64,000 bases of DNA from Devosia_A sp964399695 (GTDB lineage: Bacteria > Pseudomonadota > Alphaproteobacteria > Rhizobiales > Devosiaceae), in assembly GCA_964399695.1 (NCBI GenBank), contig CAYNRZ010000010.1, positions 62,001 to 126,000 of the forward strand. The letters are read 5' to 3'. The translations under genes were made by a program, and so were the position numbers. This document shows, piece after piece, positions 25,736 through 31,666 of the stretch. The notes beneath the pieces are model-generated. The model did no database searches. It saw only the letters and a program-made list of their open reading frames with translations, and was not told the DNA's origin. Positions within the stretch are counted from its first letter, which is position 1. Every line of letters begins with the position of its first letter.

Positions 25736-27166
25736 TCAGCCGAGCGCGCGCACCAGCTTCTGCCACATGGCTAGCCAGCGCGGTGGTCCCTCAAGACGCT
25801 GGGCGGTCTCGCCCAGCTGATTCGCAATCTGGGCGAGGCTGGCGCTGGCCGTGGCAAAGCCGGCGAGGTCGGTGACTTTCAGCCGTTGCGCGATTGCCAG
25901 CGAGAACAGCGCCACCAGTTCGCTCGCGCCGTTGCCGGCGATACCGACTCCGATGATCCTGCCGCTGCGGTCGACCAGCACCTTGGCGACGCCATAGGTT
26001 TCGCGGCTGGCGCGGGCCCAGTCGGTTTCGCCATAGGCGCCACGCAGCACCGAAAAGCTGGTGCCGAGCCGGCGGCGGGCCGCCTGCTCTGTCAGGCCGA
26101 CCTCGGCCAGGGGCGGGCTGGTATAGATCACCGAGGGTACCGGCATGGCGGGTGCCGGCAGCGAGAGCACGGCCCGGCGCACCAGTTCACTGGCCTGGGC
26201 GCGGGCGGAGGCGGCCGAGTAGACGCCGCCCATGGCATCGCCGATCACGAAGACACGGCGGTTGGTGGTGCGCATCGGTCCGGTGAGTTGCAGGCGCGCC
26301 GGGTCATCCTTGGCTCGCCTGATGCCGGCCTTGTCGAGATCGAGGCCGTCGAGCAAGGGGGCGCGGCCGGTGGCGACCAGGATGTGCGAGACATCGAGCA
26401 ACTCCTCGGCCTCGCCCTCGGACACCATCACGCCGATGCCCATCGAGCGCGGCTGGATGGCGACCACATTGGCCGGGGCACGGACGGCCACCCCCTCCTC
26501 CACCAGGCGGCGGAGCACCACTGCCGTGAGGTCGGAATCGGTCGCTGCAAGCGGCATGTCAGGCGACACCAGCGTCACCGCGCAGCCGAGCCGGCGATAG
26601 GACTGCGCCAGCTCCAGCGCCTCCGGCGTCCCGCCGATCACCAGCAGATGCGTCAGCTTGCGCGTGTTGTCGAGAATCGTCTCGGCGGTGAAATACGGTA
26701 CGGCTTCGAGCCCGGGGATCTGCGGCACCCGCGTCGCAGCGCCCGTGGCAATGACATAGCGGTGGGCGCGAATCTGCGTGTCGCCGGCGATGAGGGTCCG
26801 CCGGTCGACAAAGCGCGCCGTGCCGGCAATCAGTTCGGCGCCGATGGCTTCAAGATGCGCTGGCGAGGTCGCGGGCCTCAGGGCCGCGATCACCTGCGAG
26901 ACATGATCGTGCACCCGGCGGAAGCTGACGCGCGCCCCATCGACGGCGATGCCGAAGCGGCCGGCCTCACGCATGCCATCCAGGCGAGCCGCTGCTGCCG
27001 CAAGCGCCCTCGCGGGAATCATCCCAGAATTCAGGGCGTTGCCGCCGATGCGCGCACGCTCGACCACCAGCACGCTGGCGCCTGCCGCCCGCGCCGCCTC
27101 GGCTGCGGCCAATCCTCCGGCGCCGGCCCCGATGATGCAGAGGTCCGGAGTAAGATAATCCGCCAA
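25736..27166 (-). CDS. FAD-dependent pyridine nucleotide-disulfide oxidoreductase homologue lacking the redox cysteines
   Basis: A 476-residue protein with the dihydrolipoamide dehydrogenase/mercuric reductase fold: FAD motif CIIGAGAGGLAAAEAA at about 9-24, an NAD motif LVIGGTPEALELA, FAD motif FVIGDAMGG near 300 and a dimerisation domain. Where the family has GGTCxNxGCIPxK this protein has GGNALNSGMIPARA, so both active-site Cys are replaced. The usual C-terminal His-Pro-Thr-x-x-Glu is also gone (GFATASASLAQ). It can still bind FAD/NAD(P)H and may act as a diaphorase or quinone reductase, not as a disulfide reductase. Starts at TTG with AAGGGG six bases upstream. Confidence 0.8.
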   Translation of the reverse strand: MADYLTPDLCIIGAGAGGLAAAEAARAAGASVLVVERARIGGNALNSGMIPARALAAAAARLDGMREAGRFGIAVDGARVSFRRVHDHVSQVIAALRPATSPAHLEAIGAELIAGTARFVDRRTLIAGDTQIRAHRYVIATGAATRVPQIPGLEAVPYFTAETILDNTRKLTHLLVIGGTPEALELAQSYRRLGCAVTLVSPDMPLAATDSDLTAVVLRRLVEEGVAVRAPANVVAIQPRSMGIGVMVSEGEAEELLDVSHILVATGRAPLLDGLDLDKAGIRRAKDDPARLQLTGPMRTTNRRVFVIGDAMGGVYSAASARAQASELVRRAVLSLPAPAMPVPSVIYTSPPLAEVGLTEQAARRRLGTSFSVLRGAYGETDWARASRETYGVAKVLVDRSGRIIGVGIAGNGASELVALFSLAIAQRLKVTDLAGFATASASLAQIANQLGETAQRLEGPPRWLAMWQKLVRALG

Positions 27167-27317
27167 TTCAGCCCCTTGTCGCCCCGCCGCCGCTCAGCCG
27201 ACCGTCCTTCGCCCGGATCCGGCAACCACTTGCCCGGACGCGGCGAATGAGACACTGGAGCGGGTGGTGAAGGCAACAGGCAAGTGCCGTTTTGCTCAGG
27301 CCGATCCCACTTGTTGC

Positions 27318-27325
27318 GGCATTTT
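27318..27325. repeat. 8-bp target-site duplication, left copy
   Basis: GGCATTTT directly abuts the left inverted repeat; an identical copy follows the right repeat at 31014-31021. This marks the element at 27326-31013 as an insertion with intact ends. Confidence 0.9.
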
Positions 27326-27348
27326 GGTAGTGTCTCAGTTTGAAATTT
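27326..27348 (+). repeat. Left terminal inverted repeat (23 bp)
   Basis: Begins GGTAGTGTCTCAG and is the exact reverse complement of 30991-31013 over 23 bp; the match stops at 27349. Confidence 0.92.
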
Positions 27349-27365
27349 AGCTCGCGGGCTTGATG

Positions 27366-28094
27366 TCAAAGCACCGCGTTTGCTGGGGGCGGGATGTTGT
27401 CCCACCGTTCCGCAATCGCAGCACAGGCCGCAACCATATTCTTGTGCTTGCTGACGCTGTCTCCTGGGGCCGGATAACACGCCCCGGAGTACGCATCGAT
27501 GGTGATGCACAGCTTGTTTTCGGGCTCCGCGTCAGCCTCTATCGCTGTCTCTGCAAGGTAGGCGCGCAGCAACGCTGACTGCCAATCGCCGACTTCAGGC
27601 TTCAGGGCCTTTGCCTTGGCATACCGAAACGACGCAGCGCCAAGCTTGACCTTGTTGGTTTTTGTCACCCTGCGCAGACGAAACTGAATATCGGGCTTTA
27701 CCTTCACTCCCTCCCAGACAACAGCGCCGGCCGTGCCTGGCGCCAAGATTTCCGAATCTGGGATCACCATTGCAGGCACGGCCAGCGCTGCGCTGTCGAG
27801 ATAGTCGGCATTGTGATCGTACAGATCGCGGTCAAATTCTGTGTCAGCCATGCGCTGACGCAACTTATTGGCGGCCTCGATCAAATCTGCGATGTCGGGA
27901 TTCTCGGAGCGGAAGAACTTTGATAGCGTCTGTTTAGCTTCGTCGTGCTGCACCAGCCGGGCTATCGGCTGGTACTTGCAGCCAACCAATATGCTGCGTC
28001 GCGCCAAGTCGCTTCCTGCCATGTAGTCGGCAAGGAACCGAGCGGAAATTTGGGGAGTCTTAACCAGCCGATGCGTCTTCTTATCGTCAGCCAT
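27366..28094 (-). CDS. Unknown 242-residue passenger protein
   Basis: Not recognised. The ATG at 28094 (MADDKKTHRLVKTPQ) was chosen; the open frame continues upstream without a plausible start. No signal peptide or membrane span. The centre reads VKPDIQFRLRR, then GAASFRYAKAKAL, then EVGDWQSALLRAYLAE. An Asp in a beta-strand, a Lys-rich strand and a helical Q(x)6Y are loosely like Cas4/RecB-type PD-(D/E)xK nucleases. No clean (D/E)xK was found, so this is only a hint. It lies 17 bp inside the left inverted repeat and is divergent from the 75-residue gene. Confidence 0.7.
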   Translation of the reverse strand: MADDKKTHRLVKTPQISARFLADYMAGSDLARRSILVGCKYQPIARLVQHDEAKQTLSKFFRSENPDIADLIEAANKLRQRMADTEFDRDLYDHNADYLDSAALAVPAMVIPDSEILAPGTAGAVVWEGVKVKPDIQFRLRRVTKTNKVKLGAASFRYAKAKALKPEVGDWQSALLRAYLAETAIEADAEPENKLCITIDAYSGACYPAPGDSVSKHKNMVAACAAIAERWDNIPPPANAVL

Positions 28095-28117
28095 GATTCG
28101 ACCTACGGTGATGTGTG

Positions 28118-28345
28118 ATGGATGACTTATACTACAGTGTGAGCCTGGATCGTGATCGCATTCTGTGTCTTGCACCGCTGACCGAACGCCGGTTGGCAAT
28201 GGCGGGTCAAGAAATCCTCGATACCAGCGGATATTTTCTTTTTGAACAACAGGGGGAAGGCGACTTCGCAACGGTCGAAATTCTCGCCCACGTTGTTTCC
28301 GATGCGGCCGTTGCGCGCCTCCGCGACAAATTCAATATGTCCTAG
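28118..28345 (+). CDS. Unknown 75-residue passenger protein
   Basis: Not recognised. Begins MDDLYYSVSLDRDRILCL and is acidic overall, with no membrane span. Divergent from the 242-residue gene (23 bp between starts) and convergent with the transposase: the two stop codons overlap within one CTAG. It is the only plus-strand gene in the element. The sequence around residues 25-60 (MAGQEILDTSGYFLFEQQ) gives no family hint. Coding status rests on an uninterrupted frame filling the gap exactly. Confidence 0.55.
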   Translation: MDDLYYSVSLDRDRILCLAPLTERRLAMAGQEILDTSGYFLFEQQGEGDFATVEILAHVVSDAAVARLRDKFNMS

Positions 28346-29223
28346 GCGAGCAACGTCTTCTTGTAGGGACCACGCTTCCCGGCCTTCGGCGCAACAGCGT
28401 CGATCAGCCCGACAATCCACTCCACGTCGTGAAGCTCTTTGTCGATGCCAGCAGCCATCGCCGGGGACATGCGGAGCGTCTTGTGCACGCGGCAGAAGTT
28501 GTAGTGGACGAAGTACAGGCTCAGCATGTGGATATGGTTGTCCACCTTCTTGGAGAAGGCATTCGTTAACCGCGTGAACCGGCGCATGGACATGCGCATG
28601 GTGAGGTTCTGGCGTTCCACATAGCTGGTGCTGATGTGGTCTTCGGCAGGGCGACCGACGATAGTTTCTTTTTTGGCGCCGATGCACTCAGCCGGGCTGT
28701 AGCGCCCTTTGGCGCTTTCCGGCGCCGTGCCGTAAATCTTGACCAGCATGGCGTAGTCAACGTCGATTCCGAAGGCGCCTTCAACGGCTTCCAGATACGC
28801 CTTGTGGCCATCGGTCGTAAGCTGGACGCGATTGGCGAGGCGTTCTGATACGTCCTGCATGAACTCGTTGGCGTAGCCAGCGTCACGACCGCCCACGAGA
28901 TAGCTGATGATCAGTTTGCTATCCGCGTCCAGCGCCGTCCAGGTCCACGCATCGCCAGCGCCCTCAACCGGAGTCTTCATCGTGCCGACGTTCTTCTGCT
29001 TGGCGGCGACAAACGACCAGATCTCATCGCACTGGACCCGCTTGGCCTTCACGTCACGAACGTTGTCGTAATGGTAGGCGGCGCAAGCGCGGCCTGCGTC
29101 CTCGAGCAACTTGGTCACCGTGTTGATCGACACGCCAGTGATGCGGGAGATCGACCGCATGGACGAGCCCTCCACCAGCATGGAGAGGATTTGGACGCGG
29201 GTCTTGGTGTCGAGCTTGTTCAT
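28342..29223 (-). CDS. IS1-family-like DDE transposase
   Basis: A 293-residue transposase in one frame, with no frameshift. The N-terminal helix-turn-helix is MRSISRITGVSINTVTKLLE. The catalytic core has the first Asp in QCDEIWSFVAAK, the second in LTTDGHKAYL and the Glu in SYVERQNLTMRMSMRRFTR, followed by NHIHMLSLYFVHYNFCR. Start MNKLDTKTR at 29223 matches the family; the frame is open to 29271. It should cut at the 23-bp repeats at 27326 and 31013. Confidence 0.85.
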   Translation of the reverse strand: MNKLDTKTRVQILSMLVEGSSMRSISRITGVSINTVTKLLEDAGRACAAYHYDNVRDVKAKRVQCDEIWSFVAAKQKNVGTMKTPVEGAGDAWTWTALDADSKLIISYLVGGRDAGYANEFMQDVSERLANRVQLTTDGHKAYLEAVEGAFGIDVDYAMLVKIYGTAPESAKGRYSPAECIGAKKETIVGRPAEDHISTSYVERQNLTMRMSMRRFTRLTNAFSKKVDNHIHMLSLYFVHYNFCRVHKTLRMSPAMAAGIDKELHDVEWIVGLIDAVAPKAGKRGPYKKTLLA

Positions 29224-29280
29224 CGCCCGACCATATGAACTTTTATGCTTAGCGTCAAGCATTATGATCACTTTGTTGAA

Positions 29281-29312
29281 ACAAAAAGCCCGCGCTTTTG
29301 GGGCGCGGGCTT
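29281..29312 (-). terminator. Rho-independent terminator after the HTH gene
   Basis: Stem AAGCCCGCGC/GCGCGGGCTT (29286-29295 and 29303-29312) with a 7-base loop. Read on the minus strand it is followed by TTTTTGTTT. It lies between the HTH gene stop (29339) and the transposase start, so it separates the toxin-antitoxin unit from the transposase. Confidence 0.8.
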
Positions 29313-29338
29313 GCCAGTGTTCTTAAAGAGAGACTGAG

Positions 29339-29941
29339 CTAAGAAGCTTCTCTCTTCTCGTCATCCAACCAATAACCATCGTTATCGTTGGAGGCGCCGC
29401 CGCTGTGGGATACGCTTTCCTGACGAACGCGATGGAAATTGAATACCAGCTCGTCCGCCACATCAAAGGCGGCGCGCGGCTTCAATAGGTCGAACAGCCG
29501 GTCGATGGCATCGTCGAATCGAGTTTTGGCTTCGCACGCCTTCACTTTATCCATCTTGAATACCGTCTTGACGGCATAGATCCTGAGCAACTTCTCGTTC
29601 CCAGGCGACAACGGCTGTGCGCCGGCTTCAATCCGAGACAGCGTCTCGGCGGCAAGTTCGATCTTCTCGGCCAAGTCCTTCTGCTTAAGTCCGAGCGCCT
29701 TACGCACGAACTTGATCTCAGCGCCGTTCAGCTTCCGAGGGTGCAGCACCCGAGAAAGAACGATCTCGCACAGGAGCGCGTCGAGGTCAGGGATCACGTA
29801 GTCGACGACGGCACCAGTGGCTTTGTCGAAGGTAACCTGAACAGCGTCGTTCAAAACAACCTTGAAGGGGGCTCCGATATCCTTCGCGACAAATGATTCC
29901 ACCACGTAGGACTCAACCCCCCCATGCTGAACCAATTGCAT
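29339..29941 (-). CDS. HTH antitoxin-like regulator (MqsA/HigA-like)
   Basis: A 200-residue protein. An N-terminal beta-rich region (about 1-65) is followed by a Cro/C1-type helix-turn-helix at about 70-115: LNGAEIKFVRKALGLKQKDLAEKIELAAETLSRIEAG in pieces. The tail is of about 80 residues. The layout, with the HTH after a small N-terminal domain, resembles MqsA-type antitoxins, but the zinc-binding CxxC pairs are missing. The ATG at 29941 has AAGGAG five bases upstream; the stop of the upstream gene is 11 bp before this start codon. Toxin-first order fits MqsRA/HigBA units. Confidence 0.7.
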   Translation of the reverse strand: MQLVQHGGVESYVVESFVAKDIGAPFKVVLNDAVQVTFDKATGAVVDYVIPDLDALLCEIVLSRVLHPRKLNGAEIKFVRKALGLKQKDLAEKIELAAETLSRIEAGAQPLSPGNEKLLRIYAVKTVFKMDKVKACEAKTRFDDAIDRLFDLLKPRAAFDVADELVFNFHRVRQESVSHSGGASNDNDGYWLDDEKREAS

Positions 29942-29952
29942 CTGCGTCTCCT

Positions 29953-30249
29953 TCACTCTCTGTATATGTCATATAGCGACAAACGGTACTCAGATGAGTT
30001 GACGACAATAGTCATCACCACTCTGACTCCATCTACCGTCTCCGCCCTCAGCGACCACAGACCTCGGTCTTCAAGCATGTCACTTCGAAATATCGTTCCG
30101 GTCTTGAGAATGTAGTTCACGTCGGTAAGGTCGAGCCCAAGCTGGTACAGCTTGCCCGACATCCCAACAGGCACTCCCACATCGAAGATTCCGTCCGCCA
30201 CCCAGGTCCGGATGAAGGTCGCCTCGATCTCGAACCTCTCGACTGCCAT
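29953..30249 (-). CDS. Putative toxin, DUF4258-like
   Basis: A 98-residue protein. The C-terminal half (DLTDVNYILKTGTIF ... LWSLRAETVDGVRVVMTIVV ... LSLYDIYRE) follows the helix-strand-strand-strand order of DUF4258, a small fold related to RelE-type RNases and often paired with HTH proteins. Start ATG 30249; a TTG at 30282 is less likely. Forms an operon with the HTH protein. Toxin function is inferred from size, fold pattern and partner, not shown. Confidence 0.6.
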   Translation of the reverse strand: MAVERFEIEATFIRTWVADGIFDVGVPVGMSGKLYQLGLDLTDVNYILKTGTIFRSDMLEDRGLWSLRAETVDGVRVVMTIVVNSSEYRLSLYDIYRE

Positions 30250-30251
30250 TC

Positions 30252-30310
30252 TTGACGCTCGCGGTATGTTTCGATGCGTCAACGTACCCTAAACTTGACG
30301 AGCCGTCAAG
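30252..30310. promoter_or_regulatory. Cluster of TTGACG half-sites upstream of the toxin-like gene
   Basis: A perfect dyad CTTGACG-AGC-CGTCAAG spans 30294-30310, with another CTTGACG at 30251-30257 and an inverted GTCAAC at about 30277-30282. They sit directly upstream of the toxin-like start and could be the autoregulatory sites of the HTH protein. The dyad also covers the 3' end of the small basic gene and could act as its weak terminator. Confidence 0.45.
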
Positions 30311-30542
30311 TTTTCTGGCCCCACCGCTTCTCAGCCGCCTTCCTGGCAATCTCGGCCCGGCGTTCCGGCGTCATAGACTTGGCACGAGCCGCCCCGCCCT
30401 TTTTGCCAAGGGCCTGGGCGGCTTTGTCCTTGTCGTCGTCGGGAACCTCGTCCTCGATTTCACCAGTGGCGATCTTGCCGATGGTGACGGCCAGGCCGAT
30501 GGCGTCGGCGGGGCGCTTCTGTCCTTTAGGTCCGATGGGCAT
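30306..30542 (-). CDS. Small basic protein with KGG-like motif, possible VapD partner
   Basis: A 78-residue protein. The C-terminal GKKGGAARAKSMTPERRAEIARKAAEKRW resembles the KGG/con-10/YciG repeat and is shared by many small rhizobial proteins of unknown role. The start codon comes two bases after the stop of the VapD-like gene, so the pair is co-translated. The charged, basic C-terminus would suit nucleic-acid or toxin binding. Role as antitoxin is inferred only from pairing. Confidence 0.62.
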   Translation of the reverse strand: MPIGPKGQKRPADAIGLAVTIGKIATGEIEDEVPDDDKDKAAQALGKKGGAARAKSMTPERRAEIARKAAEKRWGQKT

Positions 30543-30544
30543 CC

Positions 30545-30925
30545 TTACTCGGCCGCCTCTGCGATGGCTTCCTGCTCTTCGATCTCTTCCGCCGGATCGG
30601 GCGCCGGAGCTGCCGGCCTGTTCGCGATTAGGGCGGTAACATCGCTCCACTCTTCCATGCGGAAAACGTGGACGCGGCGAACCCAAGCACAGAAACTTGG
30701 AGCGGAGTTGCGAAGCGCACTCTGTAGCGTCATCAGAGCGGTGATGGGGTCGTGATCTAGTTCGGTGTGGTACAATGACCCTTGCGGATGCGCCGTGAAG
30801 CCGCACGAGGCGAGCGCGTCAGGGATTTCCCTCTGATAGACGCGCGTGACATCAGCAGGAGACATTCCGCCAGCAGCTCTCATGCCCGCAGTGTCGAGAT
30901 CGAATGCGATTGCGTATTGTGCCAT
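30545..30925 (-). CDS. VapD-like ribonuclease-fold protein
   Basis: A 126-residue protein. Residues 1-105 follow the VapD pattern: MAQYAIAFDLDTAG (ferredoxin-like strand with FDLDT), ALASCGFTAHPQGSLYH (VapD: KGFKWTQGSVYF), a helix with ITALMTLQSAL, and VRRVHVFRMEEWSDVT (VapD: DIRMLRIEE). VapD is a Cas2-fold endoribonuclease and toxin. The last 20 residues are an acidic Pro/Ala/Glu tail. The ATG at 30925 has GGAGG six bases upstream, better than the ATG at 30937. First gene inside the right end of the element. Confidence 0.75.
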   Translation of the reverse strand: MAQYAIAFDLDTAGMRAAGGMSPADVTRVYQREIPDALASCGFTAHPQGSLYHTELDHDPITALMTLQSALRNSAPSFCAWVRRVHVFRMEEWSDVTALIANRPAAPAPDPAEEIEEQEAIAEAAE

Positions 30926-30990
30926 AGCGGCCTCCATGCTTTGCGCTAAGCATATAGGGGTTGGGGCCGGAGCGCGACAGGCAAGCCGTC

Positions 30991-31013
30991 AAATTTCAAA
31001 CTGAGACACTACC
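30991..31013 (-). repeat. Right terminal inverted repeat (23 bp)
   Basis: Exact reverse complement of 27326-27348; ends ...GACACTACC. Confidence 0.92.
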
Positions 31014-31021
31014 GGCATTTT
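31014..31021. repeat. 8-bp target-site duplication, right copy
   Basis: GGCATTTT, identical to 27318-27325, directly after the right inverted repeat. Confidence 0.9.
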
Positions 31022-31028
31022 CGTCGCG

Positions 31029-31057
31029 TTGACTCGGTGGGGGCAATTGCCTATAAG
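31029..31057 (+). promoter_or_regulatory. Sigma-70 type promoter of rpmH-rnpA-yidC
   Basis: TTGACT (31029-31034) and TATAAG (31052-31057) are separated by 17 bases, close to the vegetative consensus. It lies about 100 bases before rpmH and only 7 bases after the target duplication of the insertion element, so the core promoter survived the insertion. Confidence 0.75.
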
Positions 31058-31089
31058 CCCGGCCAATCTGCCGAAAGCGGCTCCGCAAG

Positions 31090-31107
31090 GTGCTGGCTGG
31101 CCAGCAC
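31090..31107 (+). other. Hairpin in the rpmH leader
   Basis: GTGCTGG-CTGG-CCAGCAC, a 7-bp stem with a 4-base loop, in the untranslated leader 50 bases before rpmH. A role in L34 autogenous control or RNA stability is possible but not shown. Confidence 0.35.
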
Positions 31108-31157
31108 TTGCTGCATTCAGGAATTAGAGGAACCGCGCGCGGGCGTGGTCAGAAGCT

Positions 31158-31295
31158 ATGTCGAAACGTACTTTCCAGCCGAGCACGCTCGTTCGCACGC
31201 GCCGCCATGGCTTCCGCGCCCGCATGGCCACCAAGAATGGCCGCAAGGTCCTGGCTCGCCGCCGCGCCGTCGGGCGCAAGCGCCTGTCTGCCTAA
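31158..31295 (+). CDS. rpmH: 50S ribosomal protein L34
   Basis: A 45-residue, very basic protein beginning MSKRTFQPSTLVRTRRHGF and containing RMATKNGRKVLARRRAVGR, the L34 hallmark. A small part of the large ribosomal subunit. Directly followed by rnpA and yidC, the conserved bacterial order. Confidence 0.97.
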   Translation: MSKRTFQPSTLVRTRRHGFRARMATKNGRKVLARRRAVGRKRLSA

Positions 31296-31336
31296 GGCAT
31301 GGGGCGGTGATCGCCGCCACAATGCGGGAGGCTGCT

Positions 31337-31666
31337 GTGCGGCGCCTCAGGAAACGTGCTGAATTCGTCAGGGCCGCCCGAGGCAATCGCGTCGGGCGCT
31401 CTGCGTTTTCGCTGCAATGCGTGGCGCGCGATCTCGATGAACCCGGCCTTGGCTTCACCGTGACCAAGCAGCAGGGCAACTCGCCCGAGCGAAATCGCAT
31501 CCGGCGACGGTTGCGTGCCGCTGCCGAGGCTTGCGCCGGCGGCTTTGAAAACCGACATGACTACGTATTGATCGGGCGCCGTGAGGCGCTCGGCATCGAT
31601 TTTGCCCGCCTCGTCGCCGAGCTCGCCTCCTCCCTCAACAAGATTCACGCCCGGAACCCCCGCTGA
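31337..31666 (+). CDS. rnpA: Ribonuclease P protein component
   Basis: A 109-residue protein from the GTG at 31337, which has GGGAGG five bases upstream; an ATG at 31322 is the alternative. LRKRAEFVRAARGNRVGRS, LGFTVTKQQGNSPERNRIRRRLRAA (the RNR box) and DYVLIGRREAL are typical. Binds the RNase P RNA for tRNA 5' processing. The stop overlaps the yidC ATG by one base. Confidence 0.95.
   Translation: MRRLRKRAEFVRAARGNRVGRSAFSLQCVARDLDEPGLGFTVTKQQGNSPERNRIRRRLRAAAEACAGGFENRHDYVLIGRREALGIDFARLVAELASSLNKIHARNPR

Larger units (their letters stand above)
27326..31013. mobile_element. IS1-like insertion element carrying six passenger genes
   Basis: A 3,688-bp unit bounded by 23-bp perfect inverted repeats and an 8-bp target duplication. 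It holds a DDE transposase of the single-frame IS1-family kind in the middle. It also holds a 242-residue unknown protein, a 75-residue unknown protein, an HTH/toxin-like pair, and a VapD-like/small basic protein pair. Its genes look more AT-rich than the surroundings. The exact repeats and duplication suggest recent insertion and possible mobility. IS1595-type assignment is an alternative, since those elements also begin GG and give 8-bp duplications. Confidence 0.85.

Noticed and set aside
29246..30953. Shared TATGCTTAGCG near the transposase start and upstream of the VapD-like gene
   Set aside because: Only about 11 bases, and the two copies point opposite ways relative to their genes. Too little to call a common control site.
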